From: Streptomyces ambofaciens ATCC 23877
GTDB taxonomy: Bacteria > Actinomycetota > Actinomycetes > Streptomycetales > Streptomycetaceae
Length of the DNA stretch: 64,000 bases
Reading direction: 5' to 3'
Assembly (NCBI RefSeq): GCF_001267885.1
Contig: NZ_CP012382.1
Coordinates: 6,001,001 to 6,065,000, forward strand
Shown piece by piece: positions 8,524 through 20,600 of the stretch. Under the pieces are notes generated by a model. It was not told the origin of the DNA. It searched no databases and saw only the letters and a program-made list of their open reading frames with translations. Positions within the stretch are counted from its first letter, which is position 1. Each line of letters opens with the position of its first letter. The position numbers and the translations under genes were made by a program.

Positions 8524-8555
8524 GACAATCTCCGAACTTGACACAATTGATTGTC
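8524..8555 (+). promoter_or_regulatory. Inverted repeat with embedded TTGACA, upstream of the PKS operon
   Basis: GACAATC (8524-8530) and GATTGTC (8549-8555) form a perfect inverted repeat with an 18-bp spacer that contains TTGACA (8538-8543). The hexamer looks like a -35 element for the PKS operon, but no good TAnnnT follows at 16-19 bp. The repeat may instead be a regulator site. Confidence 0.35.
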
Positions 8556-8664
8556 GTTCACCGGCCGTTCCTGTCGCCCGGCAGTTCGCCCGCTGTACGC
8601 TCGGGAAGATCAAGAAAAGGCAGAAAAGCCACGGCGTGGTACGGCGAACATATGAGGGATGCAG

Positions 8665-11600
8665 GTGTCTGGAGAACTCGCGATTTCCCGCAGTGACGAC
8701 CGGTCCGACGCCGTTGCCGTGGTCGGAATGGCGTGCCGGTTTCCCGGCGCCCCGGGAATTGCCGAATTCTGGAAACTGCTGACCGACGGAAGGGACGCGA
8801 TCGGCCGGGACGCCGACGGCCGCCGGCGCGGCATGATCGAGGCGCCCGGCGACTTCGACGCCGCCTTCTTCGGCATGTCACCCCGCGAGGCCGCCGAGAC
8901 CGACCCCCAGCAGCGCCTGATGCTCGAACTCGGCTGGGAGGCTCTGGAGGACGCCGGCATCGTCCCCGGCTCCCTGCGCGGCGAGGCGGTCGGCGTCTTC
9001 GTCGGGGCCATGCACGACGACTACGCCACCCTGCTCCACCGCGCCGGCGCGCCGGTCGGCCCCCACACCGCCACCGGCCTCCAGCGCGCCATGCTCGCCA
9101 ACCGGCTCTCCTACGTCCTGGGGACGCGCGGCCCCAGCCTCGCGGTCGACACCGCCCAGTCGTCCTCCCTGGTCGCCGTGGCCCTCGCCGTCGAGAGCCT
9201 GCGGGCCGGCACCTCCCGCGTCGCCGTCGCCGGGGGCGTCAACCTGGTCCTCGCCGACGAGGGAACGGCCGCCATGGAACGCCTCGGCGCGCTGTCACCC
9301 GACGGCCGCTGCCACACCTTCGACGCCCGTGCCAACGGCTATGTCCGCGGTGAGGGCGGCGCCGCCGTCGTCCTGAAGCCCCTCGCCGACGCCCTGGCCG
9401 ACGGGGACCCCGTGTACTGCGTGGTGCGTGGCGTCGCCGTCGGCAACGACGGCGGCGGCCCCGGGCTGACCGCTCCCGACCGCGAGGGACAGGAGGCGGT
9501 GCTCCGGGCCGCCTGCGCCCAGGCCCGGGTCGACCCCGCCGAGGTGCGTTTCGTCGAACTGCACGGCACGGGAACCCCGGTGGGCGACCCGGTCGAGGCA
9601 CACGCCCTCGGCGCGGTGCACGGCTCCGGTCGGCCGGCCGACGACCCCCTGCTGGTGGGGTCGGTGAAGACCAACATCGGCCACCTGGAGGGCGCCGCCG
9701 GCATCGCGGGCCTGGTCAAGGCCGCACTGTGCCTGCGGGAACGCACCCTTCCCGGCTCGCTGAACTTCGCCACCCCCTCTCCGGCCATCCCGCTGGACCA
9801 GCTCCGGCTGAAGGTGCAGACCGCTGCCGCCGAGCTGCCGCTCGCCCCGGGCGGCGCACCCCTGCTGGCGGGTGTCAGTTCGTTCGGCATCGGTGGCACC
9901 AACTGCCATGTGGTCCTGGAACACCTGCCCTCCCGGCCCACCCCGGCCGTCTCCGTCGCCGCCTCGCTTCCGGACGTCCCGCCGCTGTTGTTGTCCGCGC
10001 GGTCGGAGGGGGCGTTGCGGGCGCAGGCGGTGCGGTTGGGTGAGTACGTGGAGCGGGTGGGCGCGGATCCGCGGGATGTGGCTTATTCGCTGGCTTCGAC
10101 GCGGACTCTTTTCGAGCACCGTGCGGTGGTGCCGTGTGGTGGGCGTGGGGAGCTCGTCGCTGCTCTTGGTGGGTTTGCTGCCGGGAGGGTGTCTGGGGGT
10201 GTGCGGTCCGGGCGGGCTGTGCCGGGTGGGGTGGGGGTGTTGTTCACGGGTCAGGGTGCGCAGTGGGTTGGTATGGGGCGTGGGTTGTATGCGGGGGGTG
10301 GGGTGTTTGCGGAGGTGCTGGATGAGGTGTTGTCGATGGTGGGGGAGGTGGATGGTCGGTCGTTGCGGGATGTGATGTTCGGCGACGTCGACGTGGACGC
10401 GGGTGCCGGGGCTGATGCGGGTGCCGGTGCGGGTGCTGGGGTCGGTTCTGGTTCCGGTTCTGTGGGTGGGTTGTTGGGTCGGACGGAGTTTGCTCAGCCT
10501 GCGTTGTTTGCGTTGGAGGTGGCGTTGTTCCGGGCGTTGGAGGCTCGGGGTGTGGAGGTGTCGGTGGTGTTGGGTCATTCGGTGGGGGAGGTGGCTGCTG
10601 CGTATGTGGCGGGGGTGTTGTCGTTGGGTGATGCGGTGCGGTTGGTGGTGGCGCGGGGTGGGTTGATGGGTGGGTTGCCGGTGGGTGGGGGGATGTGGTC
10701 GGTGGGGGCGTCGGAGTCGGTGGTGCGGGGGGTTGTTGAGGGGTTGGGGGAGTGGGTGTCGGTTGCGGCGGTGAATGGGCCGCGGTCGGTGGTGTTGTCG
10801 GGTGATGTGGGTGTGCTGGAGTCGGTGGTTGCCTCGCTGATGGGGGATGGGGTGGAGTGCCGGCGGTTGGATGTGTCGCATGGGTTTCATTCGGTGTTGA
10901 TGGAGCCGGTGTTGGGGGAGTTCCGGGGGGTTGTGGAGTCGTTGGAGTTCGGTCGGGTGCGGCCGGGTGTGGTGGTGGTGTCGGGTGTGTCGGGTGGGGT
11001 GGTGGGTTCGGGGGAGTTGGGGGATCCGGGGTATTGGGTGCGTCATGCGCGGGAGGCGGTGCGTTTCGCGGATGGGGTGGGGGTGGTGCGTGGTCTGGGT
11101 GTGGGGACGTTGGTGGAGGTGGGTCCGCATGGGGTGCTGACGGGGATGGCGGGTGAGTGCCTGGGGGCCGGTGATGATGTGGTGGTGGTGCCGGCGATGC
11201 GGCGGGGCCGTGCGGAGCGGGAGGTGTTCGAGGCGGCGCTGGCGACGGTGTTCACCCGGGACGCCGGCCTGGACGCCACGGCACTCCACACCGGGAGCAC
11301 CGGCCGGCGCATCGACCTCCCCACCTACCCCTTCCAACGCCGTACCCACTGGTCGCCCGCGCTGAGCCGGCCGGTCACGGCCGACGCCGGGGCGGGTGTG
11401 ACCGCCACCGATGCCGTGGGGCACAGCGTCTCCCCGGACCCGGAGAGCACCGAGGGGACGTCCCACAGGGACACGGACGACGAGGCGGACTCGGCGTCAC
11501 CGGAGCCGATGTCCCCCGAGGATGCCGTCCGCCTGGTCCGCGAGAGCACCGCGGCCGTCCTGGGCCACGACGATCCCGGCGAGGTCGCGCTCGACCGCAC

Positions 11601-14600
11601 CTTCACCTCCCAGGGCATGGACTCGGTGACCGCGGTCGAGCTGTGCGACCTGCTGAAGGGCGCCTCGGGGCTCCCCCTCGCCGCCACGCTGGTCTACGAC
11701 CTGCCCACCCCGCGTGCCGTCGCCGAGCACATCGTGGAAGCCGCGGGCGGGCCGAAGGACTCGGTTGCCGGTGGGCCCGGAGTGCTCTCGTCGGCCGCGG
11801 TAGGGGTGTCGGACGCCCGGGGCGGCAGCCGGGACGACGACGACCCGATCGCCATCGTGGGTGTCGGCTGCCGGCTCCCCGGCGGCGTCGACTCGCGCGC
11901 CGCTCTCTGGGAGCTGCTGGAGTCCGGCGCCGACGCCATCTCGTCCTTCCCCACCGACCGCGGCTGGGACCTCGACGGGCTGTACGACCCCGAGCCCGGG
12001 ACGCCCGGCAAGACCTATGTGCGGGAGGGCGGGTTCCTGCACTCGGCGGCCGAGTTCGACGCGGAGTTCTTCGGGATATCGCCGCGCGAGGCCACGGCCA
12101 TGGACCCGCAGCAGCGCTTGCTGCTGGAAGCGTCGTGGGAGGCCCTCGAGGACGCCGGAGTGCTCCCCGAGTCACTGCGCGGCGGCGACGCCGGAGTGTT
12201 CGTCGGCGCCACCGCACCGGAGTACGGGCCGAGGCTTCACGAGGGAGCGGACGGATACGAGGGGTACCTGCTCACCGGCACCACCGCGAGCGTGGCCTCC
12301 GGCCGGATCGCCTACACCCTCGGCACCGGCGGACCGGCGCTCACCGTCGACACCGCGTGCTCCTCGTCCCTGGTGGCGCTGCACCTGGCCGTGCAGGCGC
12401 TGCGCCGGGGCGAGTGCGGGCTGGCTCTGGCGGGCGGCGCCACGGTGATGTCGGGGCCCGGCATGTTCGTGGAGTTCTCGCGGCAGCGCGGGCTCGCCCC
12501 CGACGGCCGCTGCATGCCGTTCTCCGCCGATGCCGACGGTACGGCCTGGTCCGAGGGTGTCGCCGTACTGGCACTGGAGCGGCTCTCCGACGCCCGGCGT
12601 GCGGGACACCGGGTGCTGGGCGTGGTGCGGGGCAGTGCGGTCAACCAGGACGGTGCCAGCAACGGCCTGACCGCTCCCAACCGCTCCGCGCAGGAGGGCG
12701 TCATCCGAGCTGCCCTGGCCGACGCCGGCCTCGCGCCGGGTGACGTGGACGCGGTGGAGGCGCACGGTACGGGGACGGCGCTGGGCGATCCGATCGAGGC
12801 GAGCGCGCTGCTGGCCACGTACGGGCGTGAGCGGGTGGGCGACCCCTTGTGGCTCGGGTCGCTGAAGTCCAACGTCGGTCACACCCAGGCCGCCGCGGGG
12901 GCCGCGGGTGTGGTCAAGATGCTGCTTGCCCTGGAGCACGGCACGCTGCCGCGGACACTTCACGCGGACCGGCCCAGCACGCACGTCGACTGGTCGTCGG
13001 GCACCGTCGCCCTGCTGGCAGAGGCGCGCCGGTGGCCCCGGCGGTCGGACCGCCCGCGCCGGGCGGCTGTGTCGTCGTTCGGGATCAGTGGGACGAACGC
13101 GCATCTGATCATCGAGGAGGCGCCGGAGTGGGTCGAGGACATCGACGGCGTCGCTGCTCCTGACCGCGGTACCGCGGACGCGGCTGCTCCGTCGCCGCTG
13201 TTGTTGTCCGCGCGGTCGGAGGGGGCGTTGCGGGCGCAGGCGGTGCGGTTGGGTGAGTACGTGGAGCGGGTGGGTGCGGATCCGCGGGATGTGGCTTATT
13301 CGCTGGCTTCGACGCGGACTCTTTTCGAGCACCGTGCGGTGGTGCCGTGTGGTGGGCGTGGGGAGCTCGTCGCTGCTCTTGGTGGGTTTGCTGCCGGGAG
13401 GGTGTCTGGGGGTGTGCGGTCCGGGCGGGCTGTGCCGGGTGGGGTGGGGGTGTTGTTCACGGGTCAGGGTGCGCAGTGGGTTGGTATGGGGCGTGGGTTG
13501 TATGCGGGGGGTGGGGTGTTTGCGGAGGTGCTGGATGAGGTGTTGTCGATGGTGGGGGAGGTGGATGGTCGGTCGTTGCGGGATGTGATGTTCGGCGACG
13601 TCGACGTGGACGCGGGTGCCGGGGCTGATGCGGGTGCCGGTGCGGGTGCTGGGGTCGGTTCTGGTTCCGGTTCTGTGGGTGGGTTGTTGGGTCGGACGGA
13701 GTTTGCTCAGCCTGCGCTGTTTGCGTTGGAGGTGGCGTTGTTCCGGGCGTTGGAGGCTCGGGGTGTGGAGGTGTCGGTGGTGTTGGGTCATTCGGTGGGG
13801 GAGGTGGCTGCTGCGTATGTGGCGGGGGTGTTGTCGTTGGGTGATGCGGTGCGGTTGGTGGTGGCGCGGGGTGGGTTGATGGGTGGGTTGCCGGTGGGTG
13901 GGGGGATGTGGTCGGTGGGGGCGTCGGAGTCGGTGGTGCGGGGGGTTGTTGAGGGGTTGGGGGAGTGGGTGTCGGTTGCGGCGGTGAATGGGCCGCGGTC
14001 GGTGGTGTTGTCGGGTGATGTGGGTGTGCTGGAGTCGGTGGTTGCCTCGCTGATGGGGGATGGGGTGGAGTGCCGGCGGTTGGATGTGTCGCATGGGTTT
14101 CATTCGGTGTTGATGGAGCCGGTGTTGGGGGAGTTCCGGGGGGTTGTGGAGTCGTTGGAGTTCGGTCGGGTGCGGCCGGGTGTGGTGGTGGTGTCGGGTG
14201 TGTCGGGTGGGGTGGTGGGTTCGGGGGAGTTGGGGGATCCGGGGTATTGGGTGCGTCATGCGCGGGAGGCGGTGCGTTTCGCGGATGGGGTGGGGGTGGT
14301 GCGTGGTCTGGGTGTGGGGACGTTGGTGGAGGTGGGTCCGCATGGGGTGCTGACGGGGATGGCGGGTGAGTGCCTGGGGGCCGGTGATGATGTGGTGGTG
14401 GTGCCGGCGATGCGGCGGGGCCGTGCGGAGCGGGAGGTGTTCGAGGCGGCGCTGGCGACGGTGTTCACCCGGGACGCCGGCCTGGACGCCACGGCACTCC
14501 ACACCGGGAGCACCGGCCGGCGCATCGACCTCCCCACCTACCCCTTCCAACGCGACCGCTACTGGCTGGACCCCGTTCGCACCGCCGTGACCGGCGTCGA

Positions 14601-17600
14601 GCCCGCCGGTTCGCCGGCGGACGCTCGGGCCACTGAGCGGGGACGGTCGACGACGGCCGGGATCCGCTACCGCGTCGCTTGGCAGCCGGCCGTCGTCGAC
14701 CGCGGCAACCCCGGGCCTGCCGGTCATGTGCTGCTTCTGGCCCCGGACGAGGACACGGCCGACTCCGGACTCGCCCCCGCGATCGCACGTGAACTCGCCG
14801 TGCGCGGGGCCGAGGTCCACACCGTCGCCGTGCCGGTCGGTACAGGCCGGGAGGCAGCCGGGGACCTGTTGCGGGCCGCCGGTGACGGTGCCGCCCGCAG
14901 CACCCGAGTTCTGTGGCTCGCCCCGGCCGAGCCGGACGCGGCCGACGCCGTCGCCCTCGTCCAGGCGCTGGGCGAGGCGGTACCCGAAGCCCCGCTCTGG
15001 ATCACCACCCGTGAGGCGGCGGCCGTGCGGCCGGACGAGACCCCTTCCGTCGGGGGCGCTCAGCTGTGGGGACTCGGACAGGTCGCCGCGCTCGAACTGG
15101 GGCGGCGCTGGGGCGGCTTGGCGGACCTGCCCGGGAGTGCGTCGCCCGCGGTGCTCCGTACGTTCGTCGGGGCGCTGCTCGCCGGGGGAGAGAACCAGTT
15201 CGCGGTACGGCCCTCCGGCGTCCATGTCCGCCGTGTGGTTCCCGCGCCCGTCCCCGTCCCGGCCTCCGCTCGCACCGTCACCACGGCCCCCGCCACCGCC
15301 GTCGGCGAGGACGCACGGAACGACACCTCGGACGTGGTCGTGCCGGACGACCGGTGGTCCTCCGGCACCGTACTGATCACCGGGGGCACCGGTGCCCTGG
15401 GTGCGCAGGTCGCCCGCAGGCTCGCCCGGTCGGGCGCCGCGCGTCTGCTCCTGGTGGGCCGGCGCGGCGCGGCCGGCCCCGGAGTGGGCGAACTCGTCGA
15501 GGAGCTGACGGCGCTCGGTTCCGAAGTGGCCGTCGAGGCCTGCGACGTCGCCGACCGGGACGCACTGGCCGCGCTCCTCGCGGGCCTCCCCGAGGAGCGG
15601 CCCCTCGTCGCCGTACTGCACGCGGCAGGTGTGCTCGACGACGGTGTGCTCGACTCGCTCACCTCCGACCGGGTGGACGCCGTACTGCGGGCCAAGGTCA
15701 CCGCCGCCCGTCACCTGGACGAGCTGACCGCGGACCTTCCGCTCGACGCCTTCGTGCTCTTCTCCTCCATCGTCGGCGTGTGGGGCAACGGAGGGCAGGC
15801 CGCCTACGCGGCCGCCAACGCCGCGCTCGACGCCCTGGCGCAGCGGCGCCGGGCCAGGGGAGCCCGTGCCGCCTCGATCGCCTGGGGGCCGTGGGCCGGT
15901 GCCGGAATGGCCTCCGGAACGGCGGCGAAGTCCTTCGAACGGGACGGCGTCACGGCCCTGGACCCCGAGCGCGCGCTCGACGTCCTCGACGACGTGGTGG
16001 GCGCCGGCGGGACCTCTGCCGCAGGGACGCACGCGGCCGGCGAGAGCTCCCTGCTCGTCGCCGACGTGGACTGGGAGACCTTCGTCGGGCGTTCGGTCAC
16101 CCGCCGTACCTGGTCGCTCTTCGACGGCGTCTCCGCCGCCCGTTCGGCGCGTGCCGGCCATGCCGCGGACGACCGTGCCGCTCTCACCCCAGGGACGCGG
16201 CCGGGCGACGGCGCACCGGGCGGGAGCGGGCAGGACGGGGGCGAGGGCCGGCCGTGGCTCTCCGTCGGCCCCTCGCCGGCGGAACGCCGTCGTGCTCTGC
16301 TCACGCTTGTGCGCTCGGAGGCCGCCGGGATCCTGCGCCACGCCTCGGCCGACGCGGTCGACCCGGAGCTGGCCTTCCGGTCCGCCGGGTTCGACTCCCT
16401 CACCGTTCTCGAACTGCGTAACCGCCTGACCGCTGCCACCGGCCTGAACCTGCCGAACACGCTGCTCTTCGACCACCCGACCCCCCTCTCGCTCGCCTCC
16501 CACCTGCACGACGAACTGTTCGGTCCCGACAGCGAGGCGGAGCCGGCAGCGGCCGCCCCCACGCCGGTCATGGCCGACGAGCGTGAGCCGATCGCGATCG
16601 TGGGCATGGCGTGCCGTTACCCGGGCGGTGTGGCGTCGCCGGACGACCTGTGGGACCTGGTGGCCGGTGACGGGCACACGCTCTCCCCGTTCCCGGCCGA
16701 CCGTGGCTGGGACGTCGAGGGGCTGTACGACCCGGAGCCGGGGGTGCCGGGCAAGAGCTATGTACGGGAAGGCGGGTTCCTGCGTTCCGCGGCCGAGTTC
16801 GACGCGGAGTTCTTCGGGATATCGCCGCGCGAGGCCACGGCCATGGACCCGCAGCAGCGGTTGCTGCTGGAGACGTCGTGGGAGGCGCTGGAGCGGGCCG
16901 GCATCGTTCCGGACTCGCTGCGCGGCACCCGGACCGGTGTCTTCAGCGGCATCTCCCAGCAGGACTACGCGACCCAGCTGGGGGACGCCGCCGACACCTA
17001 CGGCGGGCATGTGCTCACGGGGACCCTCGGCAGTGTGATCTCCGGTCGGGTTGCCTATGCGTTGGGGTTGGAGGGGCCGGCGCTGACGGTGGACACGGCG
17101 TGTTCGTCGTCGTTGGTGGCGTTGCATCTGGCGGTGCAGTCGTTGCGGCGGGGTGAGTGTGATCTGGCGTTGGCCGGTGGGGTGACGGTGATGGCGACGC
17201 CGACGGTGTTCGTGGAGTTCTCGCGGCAGCGGGGGCTGGCGGCGGACGGGCGGTGCAAGGCGTTCGCGGAGGGTGCGGACGGGACGGCGTGGGCGGAGGG
17301 TGTGGGTGTGCTGCTGGTGGAGCGGCTTTCCGACGCGCGCCGCAACGGTCATCGGGTGCTGGCGGTGGTGCGGGGCAGTGCGGTCAATCAGGACGGTGCG
17401 AGCAATGGGCTGACGGCGCCGAGTGGTCCGGCGCAGCAGCGGGTGATCCGTGAGGCGCTGGCTGATGCGGGGCTGGTGCCCGCCGACGTGGATGTGGTGG
17501 AGGCGCACGGTACGGGGACGGCGCTGGGTGATCCGATCGAGGCGGGTGCGCTGCTGGCCACGTACGGGCGGGAGCGGGTCGGCGATCCGTTGTGGCTCGG

Positions 17601-20600
17601 GTCGTTGAAGTCGAACATCGGGCATGCGCAGGCGGCTGCGGGTGTGGGTGGTGTGATCAAGGTGGTGCAGGGGATGCGGCATGGGTCGTTGCCGCGGACG
17701 CTGCATGTGGATGCGCCGTCGTCGAAGGTGGAGTGGGCTTCGGGTGCGGTGGAGCTGCTGACCGAGACCCGGTCGTGGCCGCGGCGGGTGGAGCGGGTGC
17801 GGCGGGCCGCGGTGTCGGCGTTCGGGGTGAGCGGGACCAACGCCCATGTGGTCCTGGAGGAAGCGCCGGCGGAGGCCGGGAGCGAGCACGGGGACGGCCC
17901 TGAACCTGAGCGGCCCGACGCGGTGACGGGTCCGTTGTCGTGGGTGCTTTCTGCGCGGTCGGAGGGGGCGTTGCGGGCGCAGGCGGTGCGGTTGCGTGAG
18001 TGTGTGGAGCGGGTGGGTGCGGATCCGCGGGATGTGGCGGGGTCGTTGGTGGTGTCGCGTGCGTCGTTCGGTGAGCGTGCGGTGGTGGTGGGCCGGGGGC
18101 GTGAGGAGTTGCTGGCGGGTCTGGATGTGGTGGCTGCCGGGGCTCCTGTGGGTGTGTCTTCGGGGGCCGGTGCTGTGGTGCGGGGGAGTGCGGTGCGGGG
18201 TCGTGGGGTGGGGGTGTTGTTCACGGGTCAGGGTGCGCAGTGGGTTGGTATGGGGCGTGGGTTGTATGCGGGGGGTGGGGTGTTTGCGGAGGTGCTGGAT
18301 GAGGTGTTGTCGGTGGTGGGGGAGGTGGATGGTCGGTCGTTGCGGGATGTGATGTTCGCGGATGCTGACTCGGTTTTGGGTGGGTTGTTGGGTCGGACGG
18401 AGTTTGCTCAGCCTGCGTTGTTTGCGTTGGAGGTGGCGTTGTTCCGGGCGTTGGAGGCTCGGGGTGTGGAGGTGTCGGTGGTGTTGGGTCATTCGGTGGG
18501 GGAGGTGGCTGCTGCGTATGTGGCGGGGGTGTTGTCGTTGGGTGATGCGGTGCGGTTGGTGGTGGCGCGGGGTGGGTTGATGGGTGGGTTGCCGGTGGGT
18601 GGGGGGATGTGGTCGGTGGGGGCGTCGGAGTCGGTGGTGCGGGGGGTTGTTGAGGGGTTGGGGGAGTGGGTGTCGGTTGCGGCGGTGAATGGGCCGCGGT
18701 CGGTGGTGTTGTCGGGTGATGTGGGTGTGCTGGAGTCGGTGGTTGTCACGCTGATGGGGGATGGGGTGGAGTGCCGGCGGTTGGATGTGTCGCATGGGTT
18801 TCATTCGGTGTTGATGGAGCCGGTGTTGGGGGAGTTCCGGGGGGTTGTGGAGTCGTTGGAGTTCGGTCGGGTGCGGCCGGGTGTGGTGGTGGTGTCGGGT
18901 GTGTCGGGTGGGGTGGTGGGTTCGGGGGAGTTGGGGGATCCGGGGTATTGGGTGCGTCATGCGCGGGAGGCGGTGCGTTTCGCGGATGGGGTGGGGGTGG
19001 TGCGTGGTCTGGGTGTGGGGACGTTGGTGGAGGTGGGTCCGCATGGGGTGCTGACGGGGATGGCGGGTCAGTGCCTGGAGGCCGGTGATGATGTGGTGGT
19101 GGTGCCGGCGATGCGGCGGGGCCGTCCGGAGCGGGAGGTGTTCGAGGCGGCGCTGGCGACGGTGTTCACCCGGGACGCCGGCCTCGACGCCACGACACTC
19201 CACACCGGGAGCACCGGCCGACGCATCGACCTCCCCACCTACCCCTTCCAACACAACCGCTACTGGGCAACCGGCTCAGTGACCGGTGCGACCGGCACCT
19301 CGGCAGCCGCGCGCTTCGGCCTGGAGTGGAAGGACCACCCCTTCCTCAGCGGCGCCACGCCGATAGCCGGCTCCGGCGCGCTGCTCCTCACCGGCAGGGT
19401 GGGGCTCGCTGCCCACCCGTGGCTGGCCGACCACGCCATCTCCGGCACGGTGCTGCTCCCCGGAACGGCGATCGCCGACCTGCTGCTGCGGGCGGTCGAG
19501 GAGGTCGGCGCCGGAGGGGTCGAGGAACTGACGCTCCATGAGCCCCTGCTCCTCCCCGAGCGAGGCGGCCTGCACGTCCAGGTGCTGGTCGAGGCGGCCG
19601 ACGAGCAGGGACGGCGTGCCGTGGCAGTCGCCGCACGCCCGGAGGGCCCTGGGCGGGACGGTGAGGAACAGGAGTGGACCCGGCACGCGGAAGGCGTGCT
19701 CACCTCCACCGAGACGGCCGTTCCGGACATGGGCTGGGCCGCCGGGGCCTGGCCGCCGCCCGGTGCCGAGCCGATCGACGTCGAGGAGCTGTACGACGCG
19801 TTCGCCGCGGACGGCTACGGCTACGGCCCGGCCTTCACCGCACTGTCCGGCGTGTGGCGTCTCGGCGACGAACTCTTCGCCGAGGTGCGGCGGCCCGCGG
19901 GGGGCGCGGGCACGACCGGTGACGGTTTCGGCGTCCACCCCGCACTCTTCGATGCGGCCCTCCACCCGTGGCGCGCCGGCGGGCTGCTGCCCGACACGGG
20001 CGGCACCACCTGGGCGCCGTTCTCCTGGCAGGGCATCGCGCTCCACACCACCGGAGCCGAGACGCTCCGCGTCAGACTGGCCCCTGCGGCCGGCGGCACC
20101 GAGTCGGCCTTCTCCGTACAGGCCGCCGACCCGGCGGGCACCCCGGTCCTCACCCTCGACGCACTGCTGCTCCGCCCGGTGACCCTGGGGAGGGCCGACG
20201 CGCCGCAACCGCTGTACCGCGTCGACTGGCAGCCGGTCGGCCAGGGGACCGAGGCCTCCGGCGCCCAGGGCTGGACGGTGCTCGGGCAGGCCGCGGCCGA
20301 GACGGTCGCGCAGCCCGCCGCCCATGCGGACCTCACCGCCCTGCGTACGGCTGTGGCCGCGGCGGGAACACCCGTGCCCCGGCTGGTGGTCGTGTCGCCG
20401 GTGGACACCCGGCTGGACGAGGGGCCGGTGCTGGCGGACGCCGAGGCTCGGGCCCGTGCGGGTGACGGCTGGGACGACGATCCCCTACGTGTCGCCCTCG
20501 GGCGCGGCCTGACCCTGGTCCGGGAGTGGGTCGAGGACGAACGGTTGGCGGACTCCCGGCTCGTCGTCCTCACCCGTGGCGCGGTGGCGGCCGGTCCCGG

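Larger units (their letters stand above)
8113..8664. promoter_or_regulatory. Divergent promoter region between the P450 operon and the PKS
   Basis: This 552-bp gap separates the minus-strand P450/sugar operon from the plus-strand PKS operon and must carry promoters for both. The nonamer TGACACAAT occurs twice in the same orientation (8224-8232 and 8539-8547). A perfect 7-bp inverted repeat, GACAATC/GATTGTC, lies at 8524-8555. Local AT content rises around 8535-8555 and 8605-8635. I see no convincing coding region here. A cluster-specific activator site is plausible, but no regulator gene is in the window. Confidence 0.55.

Noticed and set aside
10381..10470. Possible frameshift or assembly error in the repetitive AT0 linker
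   Set aside because: The reading frame is kept across it and the same insertion occurs in AT1 and, shortened, in AT3, so it appears genuine.
12172..19254. A 2,360-codon open frame antisense to the PKS, rich in His, Pro, Arg and Gln
   Set aside because: It is the reverse complement of G/T-rich AT cassettes in a stop-poor GC-rich region. It has no domain, start context or sensible composition. Similar antisense frames (9295-11466, 21950-25666, 47680-50235) recur wherever the cassettes occur.
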